In this document: positions 27,197-36,126 of the stretch, piece after piece | Layout of the letters: each line of letters starts with the position of its first letter | How positions within the stretch are numbered: the first letter of the stretch is position 1 | Assembly: GCA_043738425.1 (NCBI GenBank) | Contig: JAYUGJ010000071.1 | Location: forward strand, 1-64,000 | DNA length: 64,000 nucleotides | From: PBB1 sp043738425 | Lineage (GTDB): Bacteria; Pseudomonadota; Gammaproteobacteria; Burkholderiales; Burkholderiaceae_C | Direction of reading: 5' to 3' | The notes under the pieces: generated by a model | Database searches by the model: none | What the model was told of the DNA's origin: nothing | The model's input: the letters and a program-made list of their open reading frames with translations, nothing else | Made by a program: the position numbers and the translations under genes

Positions 27197-27982
27197 TCAA
27201 CCGAAGCGGCCGGTGATGTAGTCCTCGGTGTCTTTTTTCTTCGGCTTCATGAACAGCTCGGACGTGGAGCCGAACTCGACCAAATCGCCGAGGTACATGT
27301 AAGCGGTGTAGTCCGAGCAGCGCGCTGCTTGCTGCATGTTGTGGGTGACTATCAGCACGGTGTAGTCCGACTTCAGTTCGTGGATCAGCTCTTCGATCTT
27401 GCCGGTGGATATGGGATCGAGCGCCGAGCAAGGCTCGTCGAGCAACAGCACCTGCGGCTTGATGGCGATACCGCGTGCAATGCACAGCCGCTGTTGTTGG
27501 CCGCCCGACAGGCCGGAACCGCTTTGCGTCAACTTGTCTTTGACCTCCGACCACAGCGCCGCTTTTTTCAACGCCCACTCCACACGTTCATCCATTTCGC
27601 CGCGTGGCAAGGTTTCGAACAAGCGCACACCGAATGCCACGTTGTCGTAGATCGACATCGGAAACGGCGTGGGTTTCTGAAACACCATGCCGACGTTGGC
27701 GCGCATCAACGACACATCGTTTTTCGAGGCCAAGATGTTCTCGCCGTCCAACAGAATCTCGCCCTCGGCGCGCTGGTCGGGGTACAGCTCGAACATGCGA
27801 TTGAAGGTGCGCAGCAGTGTCGACTTGCCACAACCCGACGGCCCGATGAAGGCGGTCACTTTTTTTTCCGGCAACTCCAACGCAATGTTCTTCAACGCCT
27901 GAAATTTCCCGTAATAAAAATTCAGGTTGCGCACCGAAATCTTGATTTTTTCTTGCAGCGCAACCTCGACTTTTTTGTCCAT
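27197..27982 (-). CDS. pstB: Phosphate ABC transporter ATP-binding protein PstB
   Basis: Cytoplasmic ATPase of the high-affinity phosphate importer. 261 residues with Walker A GPSGCGKST near 52-60, signature LSGGQQQRLCIAR, Walker B VLLLDEPCSALDP and the switch His in VTHNMQQAARCSD. Gene order and the PstB-specific FNRMFELYPDQRAEGEI segment identify it among ABC ATPases. It lies 18 bp after pstA. Confidence 0.97.
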   Translation of the reverse strand: MDKKVEVALQEKIKISVRNLNFYYGKFQALKNIALELPEKKVTAFIGPSGCGKSTLLRTFNRMFELYPDQRAEGEILLDGENILASKNDVSLMRANVGMVFQKPTPFPMSIYDNVAFGVRLFETLPRGEMDERVEWALKKAALWSEVKDKLTQSGSGLSGGQQQRLCIARGIAIKPQVLLLDEPCSALDPISTGKIEELIHELKSDYTVLIVTHNMQQAARCSDYTAYMYLGDLVEFGSTSELFMKPKKKDTEDYITGRFG

Positions 27983-28000
27983 GGGGCAGCTCTCCGGCAG

Positions 28001-28870
28001 TCAGTTCTTGTTGCGAAATAAAACCCGCGCCAGGATGTTCAGCATCAACACGCCCAGCGTGATGAGGAACACACCCGCCCAAGCCAGTTTTTGCCAGTTC
28101 TCGTACGGGCTCAGCGCGAACTTGAAAATCGTGACCGGCAAACTCGCCATCGGGTCACCCAGACTCGAAGACCAAAACTGATTCGACAGTGCGGTGAACA
28201 GCAGCGGCGCGGTTTCGCCAGCAATGCGCGCGACTGCCAACATCACACCGGTGATCACGCCTGCGCGGGCCGACTTCAGTGTGATGCTCAAGATCACTTT
28301 CCACTTCGGCGTGCCCAATGCGTAAGCCGCTTCGCGCAGCGCATTCGGAATCAGCGACAACATGTTTTCGGTGGTGCGAATGACCACCGGAATCACGATC
28401 AAAGCCAGCGCCAAAACGCCTGCCAAGCCGGAAAACGACTTCATCGGCGACACCACCACGGTGTAAATGAAAAGTCCGATCACGATCGACGGCGCGGACA
28501 GCAAGATGTCGTTGATGAACCGCGTGCTGCGACCCAGCCAAGTCTTTTGGCCGTACTCAGCGAGGTACACGCCAGCCATCACGCCGATCGGCGTGCCAAG
28601 CAATGTGGCCAGTGCGCACATCACCAGCGAGCCGAAAATCGCGTTCAGTAAACCGCCGGTTTCGGCCTGCGGCGGTGGCGTCATTTCGGTAAAGATCGAC
28701 CAGGTTAATCCGCCGATACCGAGGCGCACGGTTTCGACCAGGATCCACACCAACCAGAACAAGCCGAACGCCATCGCTCCCATCGACAGCACCAGCGCCA
28801 CCGAGTTGACCAGCTTGCGCTGCTGGTGTTTCGCAAGGCGAGGATCCTGGGATGCAGCAGGGCGGCTCAT
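28001..28870 (-). CDS. pstA: Phosphate ABC transporter permease PstA
   Basis: One of two membrane channel subunits of the Pst importer. 289 residues with six predicted membrane spans (first about 22-45) and the EAA-type coupling loop around LREAAYALGTPKWKVILSI. The start overlaps the pstC stop by 4 bp, consistent with translational coupling. Confidence 0.96.
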   Translation of the reverse strand: MSRPAASQDPRLAKHQQRKLVNSVALVLSMGAMAFGLFWLVWILVETVRLGIGGLTWSIFTEMTPPPQAETGGLLNAIFGSLVMCALATLLGTPIGVMAGVYLAEYGQKTWLGRSTRFINDILLSAPSIVIGLFIYTVVVSPMKSFSGLAGVLALALIVIPVVIRTTENMLSLIPNALREAAYALGTPKWKVILSITLKSARAGVITGVMLAVARIAGETAPLLFTALSNQFWSSSLGDPMASLPVTIFKFALSPYENWQKLAWAGVFLITLGVLMLNILARVLFRNKN

Positions 28871-29958
28871 GAGCGCGTTCCCTCATTGCGCCGCAGACGT
28901 GCCAGCAACAATTTGCTGAGCGACAGCACCACAAAAGTGATGAAAAACAGCACCAGCCCGAGATAGATCAATGAGGCCTGATGCAACCCCTCACCGGCCT
29001 CAGCGAACTCATTGGCCAATGCGGAGGTAATGCTGTTGGCCGCTTCGAACAGCGACAGGCTGTTGAGCTGATTGAAGTTTCCAATGACGAAAGTTACCGC
29101 CATCGTCTCACCGATGGCGCGACCTAAACCGAGCATGACGCCGCCGATCACGCCAGTTTTGGTGTACGGCAAAACGATCTTGAACACCACCTCCCAGGTG
29201 GTGGCACCGAGCGCATACGCCGACTCTTTCAACATGGCCGGAGTGACTTCGAACACATCGCGCATCACCGATGCGATGAACGGAATGATCATGATCGCCA
29301 AGATGATGCCGGCCGACAAGATACCGATACCCACCGGTGCGCCCGACACCAACTCACGCAGCACGGGCACATCGACCAGCAGTCTTTGCAATGGCTGCTG
29401 CACATACGTGGACAACACCGGGCTGAACACCAACAAGCCCCACATGCCGTACACGATGGACGGCACGGCCGCCAGCAGTTCGATGGCGATACCGAGCGGC
29501 CTGCGCAGCCAGTTCGGCGACAACTCAGTCAGGAACAGCGCAATGCCGAAGCTGACTGGCACCGCGATCAACAGCGCGATGAACGATGTCATCAAGGTGC
29601 CGTAAATCATCACCAAACCGCCATAGCGGTCTTGCACTGGATCCCACTCGCTGCGCCACAAAAAGCTCAGTCCGTACTCAGCAATCGCGGGCCACGCGCC
29701 GACCACCAGCGAGCCGATGATGCCGAACAACAAGGCCAGCGTGAGCAGCGCCGCGCCATGCGCCAGTGCGGAAAAAAGTTTGTCGATCCACGGAGCCGAG
29801 CGGCGCGCTTGTGGAGGCGAGCTCAGCGGGTCAGCGCGCCCGTCGGTCTTCTTGTCGTACGGATTAACGGGTAATGTGGCAGCCACGGTGCCTCCGGAAT
29901 GCGACTCGCTGGCTGGCACTACGGTGCCGCCACGGGCGGTGTCGACATGGCTCGGCAT
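28867..29958 (-). CDS. pstC: Phosphate ABC transporter permease PstC
   Basis: Second membrane subunit of the Pst importer. 363 residues, longer than E. coli PstC because of a polar N-terminal extension of about 50 residues before the first membrane helix (GAALLTLALLFGIIGSLVVG). The coupling loop reads KESAYALGATTWEVVFKI. It lies 18 bp after pstS and overlaps pstA. The start at the ATG at 29958 gives the whole extension; a shorter start cannot be excluded. Confidence 0.95.
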   Translation of the reverse strand: MPSHVDTARGGTVVPASESHSGGTVAATLPVNPYDKKTDGRADPLSSPPQARRSAPWIDKLFSALAHGAALLTLALLFGIIGSLVVGAWPAIAEYGLSFLWRSEWDPVQDRYGGLVMIYGTLMTSFIALLIAVPVSFGIALFLTELSPNWLRRPLGIAIELLAAVPSIVYGMWGLLVFSPVLSTYVQQPLQRLLVDVPVLRELVSGAPVGIGILSAGIILAIMIIPFIASVMRDVFEVTPAMLKESAYALGATTWEVVFKIVLPYTKTGVIGGVMLGLGRAIGETMAVTFVIGNFNQLNSLSLFEAANSITSALANEFAEAGEGLHQASLIYLGLVLFFITFVVLSLSKLLLARLRRNEGTRS

Positions 29959-29976
29959 GCCGACACCCGCTTGCGG

Positions 29977-31014
29977 TTACTTGTATGCGATGGCTTTACC
30001 GCCACCGTCTTTGATGTCGGCCCATTGTTTGCGCACCAACGCTTTGACTGGGTCCGGCAATGGCACATATTCGAGCTCACTGGCCATCTTGTCGCCGCCT
30101 TGGTAGGCCCACTCAAAAAACTTCAGTGAGTTGGCAGCTTGTCCCGGCTTGTCCTGCGCCTTGTGCATCATGATGAAGGTGGCACCGGTCAATGGCCATG
30201 AGGCTTTGCCGGGCTGGTCGGTGAGCACTTGATAAAAGGTTTTCGACCAATCTGCACCAGCCGCCGCAGCTTGGAAGTTGTCGGCATCGGGGCTGACGAA
30301 AACGCCGGCCTGGTTGCTGATCTGGGTATAGGTCATCTTGTTTTGCTTGACGTACGCGTACTCGACATAACCGATCGAATTCGGTAACCGGCTAACAAAC
30401 GCAGCAACGCCTTCATTGCCCTTGCCGCCCGCACCGGTAGGCCAATTGACGGCGGTTCCTTCGCCGACTTTGGCCTTCCATTCCGCGTTCACCTTCGACA
30501 AGTAATTGGTGAAGATGAACGACGTACCCGAGCCATCCGCGCGGCGCACCACTGAAATGGCAGCGTCCGGCAACGCCACACCTGGATTCAACGTCATCAA
30601 TGCGGCGTCGTTCCATTTGGTGATCTTGCCCAGGTAGATGTCACCCAGCACCTGGCCTGTCAGCTTGATTTGCCCCGGCGCGATACCTTTGATGTTGACC
30701 ACTGGCACGACGCCACCGATCACGGTGGGGAACTGCACCAAACCGTCTTTCACCAGATCGTCGTCCTTGAGCGGCATATCAGACGCGCCGAAGTCAACCG
30801 TCTTGCTGCGAATTTGTTTCAGGCCTGCGCCCGAACCGACTGATTGGTAATTGATCTTGGCACCAGTCGCCTTGTTGTATGCGTCAGCCCATTTGGCATA
30901 AAGCGGCGCAGGAAAAGTAGCGCCGGCACCGGTCGCATCCTGCGCCAGCGATGCGCCCACCGAAGCAAGCAGCGCACCAGAAACAAAACCAACCCGCATC
31001 AGCGTGGAAATCAT
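29977..31014 (-). CDS. pstS: Phosphate-binding periplasmic protein PstS
   Basis: Periplasmic receptor that delivers phosphate to PstCAB. About 345 residues from the ATG at 31014 (a TTG two codons upstream is less likely). Signal peptide about 1-24 ending ASVGASLAQD, then the mature start TGAGATFPAPLYAKW and the phosphate-site motifs YQSVGSGAG and RADGSGTSFIFTNYL. First gene of the pst-pho cluster and preceded by a Pho box, so expected to be strongly induced by phosphate starvation. Confidence 0.97.
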   Translation of the reverse strand: MISTLMRVGFVSGALLASVGASLAQDATGAGATFPAPLYAKWADAYNKATGAKINYQSVGSGAGLKQIRSKTVDFGASDMPLKDDDLVKDGLVQFPTVIGGVVPVVNIKGIAPGQIKLTGQVLGDIYLGKITKWNDAALMTLNPGVALPDAAISVVRRADGSGTSFIFTNYLSKVNAEWKAKVGEGTAVNWPTGAGGKGNEGVAAFVSRLPNSIGYVEYAYVKQNKMTYTQISNQAGVFVSPDADNFQAAAAGADWSKTFYQVLTDQPGKASWPLTGATFIMMHKAQDKPGQAANSLKFFEWAYQGGDKMASELEYVPLPDPVKALVRKQWADIKDGGGKAIAYK

Positions 31015-31059
31015 ATTCAAGCCTTTCTATTCCCCTGCTGGGGTAGTCGACGAAGTGCT

Positions 31060-31097
31060 GCAGACTTTATGAGCGTGCTATGACAGTCCCGTGACAA
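31060..31097 (-). promoter_or_regulatory. Pho box and promoter of pstSCAB
   Basis: Read on the minus strand, TTGTCAC-GGGA-CTGTCAT (31097 to 31080) is two 7-bp repeats with a 4-bp spacer, the classical PhoB-binding layout (consensus CTGTCAT-N4-CTGTCAT). About 10 bp further on, CATAAAG (about 31064-31070) is a plausible -10; PhoB-dependent promoters use the Pho box in place of a -35. It lies about 65-80 bp before the pstS start. Confidence 0.85.
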
Positions 31098-31120
31098 ACG
31101 CGCGCTGATCCGGGCTGTGG

Positions 31121-31183
31121 TTGTCATATTTTTGCTGTGCAGCCAAAAGCGTTCGCGTCATATTCAATTCACAGCGTTGTCAT
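31121..31183 (+). promoter_or_regulatory. Pho-box-like half sites upstream of the fasciclin gene
   Basis: On the plus strand TTGTCAT (31121-31127), GCGTCAT (31155-31161) and TTGTCAT (31177-31183) occur in the same orientation, the last two 22 bp apart, twice the 11-bp repeat unit of a Pho box. No adjacent 11-bp pair is perfect, so binding by PhoB is a guess. The plus-strand gene downstream starts at 31281. Confidence 0.4.
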
Positions 31184-31280
31184 AAATATCCAATAACTTC
31201 AGGCTGATCGACGCGGCGCACTGACTGGTGTGAACAGACCGGTCGTCGATAGGCGATTTTTCAAAAAATGGAGTTTCACC

Positions 31281-31766
31281 ATGCAATTCAAAAAAGTATG
31301 GCCTGTGGCCGCCCTCACCGCCGTGATGTTGGCAGGCTGCGCCACCACGCCACAACCCATAAGCATCAGCGACACCGCGGCCGCGACTCCGCAGCTGTCA
31401 ACACTTACCAAACTGCTTGGCGACGCGGGATTGAGTGACACGTTGAAAGGCACCGGCCCGTACACAGTGTTTGCGCCCACCGACGAGGCGTTCAAAGCGG
31501 TGCCAGCGAAAACGCTCGACGCGTTAGCCAAAGACAAAGCCCTGTTAATTTCCGTGCTGAGCTATCACGTATTGCCCACCAAGGTGACCTCGGTCGATAT
31601 GAAAAATGGCCCCGCTGCAACGGTGCAAGGCGCGCCGGTATCGCTGTACAAATCGGGCACCTTTATGACGGTAGAAGAAGCCGTCGTGACCACGCCCGAC
31701 ATAGACGCATCGAACGGCGTGCTGCATATCGTCGACCGCGTGCTGATTCCGCCGGTCAAAAAATAG
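31281..31766 (+). CDS. Fasciclin-domain lipoprotein
   Basis: 161 residues. A lipoprotein signal ends in the lipobox LAGC (Cys20), so the protein should be lipid-anchored in the envelope. The rest is one FAS1/fasciclin domain (about 35-158): GPYTVFAPTDEAFKAVP (H1 box), LSYHVLP and GVLHIVDRVLIPP (H2 box). FAS1 proteins usually mediate adhesion or surface binding; the specific role is unknown. Start chosen at the ATG at 31281 because it gives a proper signal peptide; an upstream in-frame ATG at 31230 would spoil it. Divergent from pstS; possibly phosphate-regulated. Confidence 0.88.
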   Translation: MQFKKVWPVAALTAVMLAGCATTPQPISISDTAAATPQLSTLTKLLGDAGLSDTLKGTGPYTVFAPTDEAFKAVPAKTLDALAKDKALLISVLSYHVLPTKVTSVDMKNGPAATVQGAPVSLYKSGTFMTVEEAVVTTPDIDASNGVLHIVDRVLIPPVKK

Positions 31767-31773
31767 CCGCGCT

Positions 31774-31802
31774 CTGGCCCAGTCAACGTTTCACTGGGCC
31801 AG
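31774..31802. terminator. Perfect inverted repeat at the fasciclin/glmM convergence
   Basis: 10-bp perfect arms CTGGCCCAGT/ACTGGGCCAG around a 9-nt loop, between the convergent stops and overlapping the last codons of glmM. There is no T-run on either side, so if it terminates transcription it is a weak or Rho-assisted site, or it protects mRNA 3' ends. Confidence 0.45.
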
Positions 31803-33143
31803 CGTATCGGCCAACCTGCGAGCACAGCTGGCGGCGATACCGGCGTCACTGGCTTCAACCATTACCCGAATCACCGGCTCGGTGCCAGACGGGCGAATCA
31901 GCACCCGCCCCGAACTGCCGAGCTCGGCTTCAATGGTCGATTGCATGTACTTCAGCGCAGCGTGTGCCTGCCAATCCAAGTCGCCGCGCAGTCGCACGTT
32001 GATCATGGTTTGCGGAAACAGTTTGATGGGTCGCAGCAGTTCGGCCAACGGCACGCCGCCCCGACTTACTGCCTGCAAAACCTGCAGTGCGCTGATGATG
32101 CCGTCGCCGGTGGTGTGGCGATCGAGCGCCAGCAGGTGGCCCGAACCCTCACCGCCCAGCACCCAGCCGCGCGCCAGCAATTCTTCGAGCACGTAGCGAT
32201 CGCCAACGCGGGCGCGCACAAAGTCGAGCCCGCGGCCGCGCAATGCATCTTCAACCGCGAGGTTGGTCATCAGCGTGCCCACCACGCCTGGAACGCTCTC
32301 GCCCTGCGCCAAGCGATCCATCGCCATCGCGTAGAGCAACTCGTCGCCGTTGTAACGGCGGCCGGTTGAATCAACCAATTGCAGCCGGTCGGCGTCGCCG
32401 TCGAGCGCGACGCCGTAGTCGGCCTGGTGTTCCTGCACCGCCCGTATCAGCGCATCCGGTGCGGTCGCGCCAAAACCTGCATTGATGTTGTAGCCATCGG
32501 GACTGCAACCGATGGACACCACCTCGGCACCCAACTCGTGGAATACCGAGGGTGCCACCTGATAGGCAGCACCATGCGCTGCATCGACCACGATTTTCAG
32601 ACCGCGCAGCGTCAGGTCTCCGCCAAACGCGCCTTTGCAAAACTCGATGTACCGACCACGCGCATCCTCGAGTCGCCGGGCTTTGCCCAGCGCAGCCGAA
32701 TCAACCCATTGCGCGGGCTGATCGAGCATGGTCGAGACTTGCGATTCCCAAGCGTCGGACAGCTTTTCGCCGCGAGCCGAAAAGAACTTCACGCCGTTGT
32801 CGTCGAACGGGTTGTGCGACGCGCTGATAACGACTCCCAGGCTCAGCCGCAACGCTCGCGTCAAGTAGGCCACGCCGGGGGTCGGCAAAGGGCCGGTCAG
32901 CAACACATCGACTCCGGCGGATGCAAAGCCAGCCTCCAGCGCCGACTCGATCATGTAGCCCGATATGCGCGTGTCTTTGCCTATCAAAACCGTCGGCTTG
33001 GGATCGGTTACTTTGAGTACCCGCCCCACTGAATGCCCCAAGCGCAACATGAAATCGGGCGTGATGGGGCTGTGCCCAACGGTGCCGCGTATGCCATCGG
33101 TACCAAACAAACTGGGCTTCATTGCAGCATTCATCCTGTTCAC
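31791..33143 (-). CDS. glmM: Phosphoglucosamine mutase GlmM
   Basis: Converts glucosamine-6-P to glucosamine-1-P for UDP-GlcNAc synthesis. 450 residues: FGTDGIRGTVG at the N terminus, catalytic phosphoserine (Ser109) in VISASHNPFDDNG, metal loop LDGDADRLQ, sugar loop GGEGSGHLL and phosphate loop RPSGTEPVIRVM. The GTG at 33143 overlaps the folP stop (GTGA), suggesting coupling; ATGs at 33134 and 33122 are alternatives. folP-glmM next to ftsH is a standard proteobacterial order. Confidence 0.97.
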   Translation of the reverse strand: MNRMNAAMKPSLFGTDGIRGTVGHSPITPDFMLRLGHSVGRVLKVTDPKPTVLIGKDTRISGYMIESALEAGFASAGVDVLLTGPLPTPGVAYLTRALRLSLGVVISASHNPFDDNGVKFFSARGEKLSDAWESQVSTMLDQPAQWVDSAALGKARRLEDARGRYIEFCKGAFGGDLTLRGLKIVVDAAHGAAYQVAPSVFHELGAEVVSIGCSPDGYNINAGFGATAPDALIRAVQEHQADYGVALDGDADRLQLVDSTGRRYNGDELLYAMAMDRLAQGESVPGVVGTLMTNLAVEDALRGRGLDFVRARVGDRYVLEELLARGWVLGGEGSGHLLALDRHTTGDGIISALQVLQAVSRGGVPLAELLRPIKLFPQTMINVRLRGDLDWQAHAALKYMQSTIEAELGSSGRVLIRPSGTEPVIRVMVEASDAGIAASCARRLADTLAQ

Positions 33144-33985
33144 AAAATCGAGTCAGACGCGAACAAACCGGCGGCGCGCCATACGTTCAACGCGTCAACG
33201 GTAGCCGCAACGTCATGCACACGGAGCACGCTGGCACCGAGCAGTGCCGCCGCCAGTGCGGCCGCCACACTGCCTGCCTGACGCTGGTCTGCGGCGCGGC
33301 CAGTGACCGCGCCAATCGACGATTTTCGCGACCAACCAATCAGCAGTGGCCGCCCTAACGACAGCAACTCCCGTTGCCTGCGCAACAACTCGAAATTGTG
33401 CTCGACCGTTTTGCCGAATCCGATGCCGGGATCGACCACGATGCGATCGGCGTCGATGCCGCTTGTGCGCAGAACCTGCAAACGAACGCCCAATGCGTGG
33501 GTAACCTGCGCCACCACATCGGCGTAATGCGCCTGACTTTGCATGGTTTGCGGATTCCCCTGCATGTGCATCAAGCAAATTCCGCAGCCGTGGTGCGCTG
33601 CGACGACCTCCAAAGCACCCGGCGCACTCAGTGCGCTGATGTCGTTGATGATGTCCACGCCCAACGCCAGCGCTTTAGCCATTAACGCGGGCTTGGTGGT
33701 GTCGAGCGAGACGGGAACGCCCAGCGCCAACGCCGTCTCCAGCACGGGCAACACGCGCCGTTGCTCTTCGGCTAATGAGACGGGAGCGGCTCCCGGGCGA
33801 CTCGACTCGCCGCCGATGTCGAGTAAGTCAGCGCCCTCCCCGACCAGGCGGCGACAGTGGTCTTGTGCAGCATGTGCGTCGAAGAACTGCCCACCGTCGG
33901 CAAACGAATCAGGCGTCGTGTTCACGATCCCCATGATCTTGACTGTGTGCAAATCAATTCGATACCGGGAGGTTTGCCAGAACAT
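33140..33985 (-). CDS. folP: Dihydropteroate synthase
   Basis: Condenses para-aminobenzoate with dihydropterin pyrophosphate in folate synthesis; the sulfonamide target. 281 residues. Signatures: IMGIVNTTPDSFADGGQF near 18-35, LDIGGESSRPGA near 56-67, VSLDTTKPALM, DPGIGFGKT and LLIGWSRKSSIG. It lies between ftsH and glmM. The usual family has SRK at the WSRKSSI position, kept here. Confidence 0.97.
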   Translation of the reverse strand: MFWQTSRYRIDLHTVKIMGIVNTTPDSFADGGQFFDAHAAQDHCRRLVGEGADLLDIGGESSRPGAAPVSLAEEQRRVLPVLETALALGVPVSLDTTKPALMAKALALGVDIINDISALSAPGALEVVAAHHGCGICLMHMQGNPQTMQSQAHYADVVAQVTHALGVRLQVLRTSGIDADRIVVDPGIGFGKTVEHNFELLRRQRELLSLGRPLLIGWSRKSSIGAVTGRAADQRQAGSVAAALAAALLGASVLRVHDVAATVDALNVWRAAGLFASDSIL

Positions 33986-34045
33986 GCGGTGAGGGCCTCA
34001 TCAGTTGACGGAACACCCGGCGACTCAGGTTCGCAAAACGGCAAT

Positions 34046-34070
34046 AAAAACGGGGCCCAAGGCCCCGTTT
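34046..34070 (-). terminator. Intrinsic terminator after ftsH
   Basis: On the minus strand AAACGGGGCC-TTGG-GCCCCGTTTTTA: a GC-rich stem followed by five T, 21 bp past the ftsH stop. It separates rlmE-ftsH from folP-glmM. Confidence 0.88.
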
Positions 34071-34090
34071 GAAATGAATTTGAACTGCGA

Positions 34091-35989
34091 TCAGGCGACT
34101 GCAGGAGTGTCCGTCGACAGCGGCGCTGCCGGACCGCTAGGCCGACTGGACGAGGGGGTCCAGTCTTTGGGCGGCCGCGGTGGCTTGCCATTCATGATGT
34201 CGTCAATTTGCTCCGCATCAATGGTTTCCCACTCCAGCAATGCCTTGGCCATCGCGTGCATCTTGTCGTGGTTTTCTTCGATATGTTGCCGCGCAATCGT
34301 GTACTGGTCGTCAATGATCCGGCGAATGACACTGTCGACCTTGCGCATCGTCTCCTCGGACATCGTCGTCGTTTTAGTCACAGAACGGCCGAGGAAAACT
34401 TCGCCCTCGTTTTCGGCGTACACCATAGGACCCAATTCATCGGTCATGCCGTAGCGGGTGACCATGTCGCGTGCGATTTGGGTGGCCCGCTCAAAGTCAT
34501 TGCTGGCACCCGTAGTCATCTGGTTCATGAAAACTTCTTCCGCAATGCGCCCGCCAAACAGCACCGATATCGTTGACAGCATGCGCTCTTTGTCGAGGCT
34601 GTAGCGGTCACCCTCGGGTAACTGCATCGTTACACCCAGCGCACGTCCACGTGGAATGACCGTGACTTTGTGCACCGGGTCAGTTTTCGGCATGAGGCGC
34701 GCCACCAGCGCATGACCAGATTCGTGGTACGCGGTGTTTTTTCGCTCTTCCTCTGGCATGACCATCGACTTGCGCTCAGGGCCCATCATGATTTTGTCTT
34801 TGGCCCGCTCGAAGTCGAGCATTTCGACCACACGGCCGCTGCGCCGCGCAGCAAACAAAGCCGCTTCGTTTACCAGATTCGCCAAGTCGGCACCACTAAA
34901 CCCGGGCGTGCCGCGAGCCAAAATATCCGCCCGAATATCTTGCCCCACCGGCACCTTGCGCATGTGCACCGTCAGAATTTGCTCTCTGCCGCGCACATCG
35001 GGCAGCGTTACATACACCTGTCGGTCGAAACGACCCGGCCGCAACAATGCCGGGTCGAGGATGTCTGGCCGGTTGGTGGCCGCCATGACGATCACGCCCA
35101 CGTTGGTTTCGAAGCCGTCCATTTCGACCAACATCTGATTGAGCGTCTGCTCTCGCTCGTCGTTGCCACCACCCAAGCCTGCACCGCGATGGCGACCGAC
35201 CGCGTCGATCTCATCGATAAAGATGATGCAAGGCGAACTTTTTTTGGCTTGCTCGAACATGTCGCGCACGCGGGCCGCGCCAACACCCACAAACATCTCG
35301 ACGAAGTCGGATCCGCTGATTGCGAAAAACGGTACTTTCGCTTCACCAGCGATCGCTTTAGCCAACAGCGTTTTGCCCGTTCCCGGGGGGCCAACGAGCA
35401 GTACACCGCGGGGGATCCGACCACCTAATTTTTGAAATTTCTGCGGATCTTTCAAGAAATCGACAAGTTCTTTGACTTCTTCCTTGGCTTCGTCGCAGCC
35501 CGCCACGTCAGCAAAAGTTGTGGTGTTGTTGGCCTCGTCCAATAGCTTGGCCTTGCTTTTGCCGAAACTGAACGCGCCGCCCTTGCCGCCACCTTGCATT
35601 TGCCGCATGAAGTAGATCCACACGCCGACGAGTAGCAACATCGGACCCCACGACACCAAAATGCTCATCAGCAGCGATTGTTCCTCGCGCGGCTTGACTT
35701 CAAATTTGATGTCGCTGTTGATCAAGTCACCAACCAGGCCGCGGTCGAGGAAGGGTGCAGTGCTGCGGATGCGCTTGTCGTCTGTGGTGGTGGCGAGGAT
35801 CTCAGTGCCCGATGGGCTTTCCTGCAAGACCACTGCCTTGATGCGCTTGCTTCGAACCTCTTGGAGGAAATCGGAGTAGCCGATCTGGCCGCCTGCTGTC
35901 GCGCTGCGGTCAAACTGTTTAAACACCGTGAAAAGCACCAGTGCAATCACCAACCACACAGCGACTTTTGAGAACCATTGATTGTTCAA
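34091..35989 (-). CDS. ftsH: ATP-dependent zinc metalloprotease FtsH
   Basis: Membrane-anchored AAA+ protease degrading misfolded membrane proteins and regulators such as LpxC and sigma-32. 632 residues: membrane helices about 8-24 and 104-128, Walker A GPPGTGKT at 200-207, Walker B IIFIDEIDAVG near 255-265, SRH NRPDILDPALLRPGRFDR, zinc motif HESGH at 422-426 and a Pro/Ser-rich tail. It follows rlmE (137 bp), as in most proteobacteria. Confidence 0.98.
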   Translation of the reverse strand: MNNQWFSKVAVWLVIALVLFTVFKQFDRSATAGGQIGYSDFLQEVRSKRIKAVVLQESPSGTEILATTTDDKRIRSTAPFLDRGLVGDLINSDIKFEVKPREEQSLLMSILVSWGPMLLLVGVWIYFMRQMQGGGKGGAFSFGKSKAKLLDEANNTTTFADVAGCDEAKEEVKELVDFLKDPQKFQKLGGRIPRGVLLVGPPGTGKTLLAKAIAGEAKVPFFAISGSDFVEMFVGVGAARVRDMFEQAKKSSPCIIFIDEIDAVGRHRGAGLGGGNDEREQTLNQMLVEMDGFETNVGVIVMAATNRPDILDPALLRPGRFDRQVYVTLPDVRGREQILTVHMRKVPVGQDIRADILARGTPGFSGADLANLVNEAALFAARRSGRVVEMLDFERAKDKIMMGPERKSMVMPEEERKNTAYHESGHALVARLMPKTDPVHKVTVIPRGRALGVTMQLPEGDRYSLDKERMLSTISVLFGGRIAEEVFMNQMTTGASNDFERATQIARDMVTRYGMTDELGPMVYAENEGEVFLGRSVTKTTTMSEETMRKVDSVIRRIIDDQYTIARQHIEENHDKMHAMAKALLEWETIDAEQIDDIMNGKPPRPPKDWTPSSSRPSGPAAPLSTDTPAVA

Positions 35990-36126
35990 CGCAGCTCCAA
36001 TTTTTAAATGTCACCTGCCGAAATGCTCGACGCATTTGACAGCTGTGATAAGGGTTTGAGTCTATGCGAGTCAAGAGCCGCGGGCACCGTGCGCATGCCA
36101 CGACATCTGCAGGTGTATCAGCCCTG

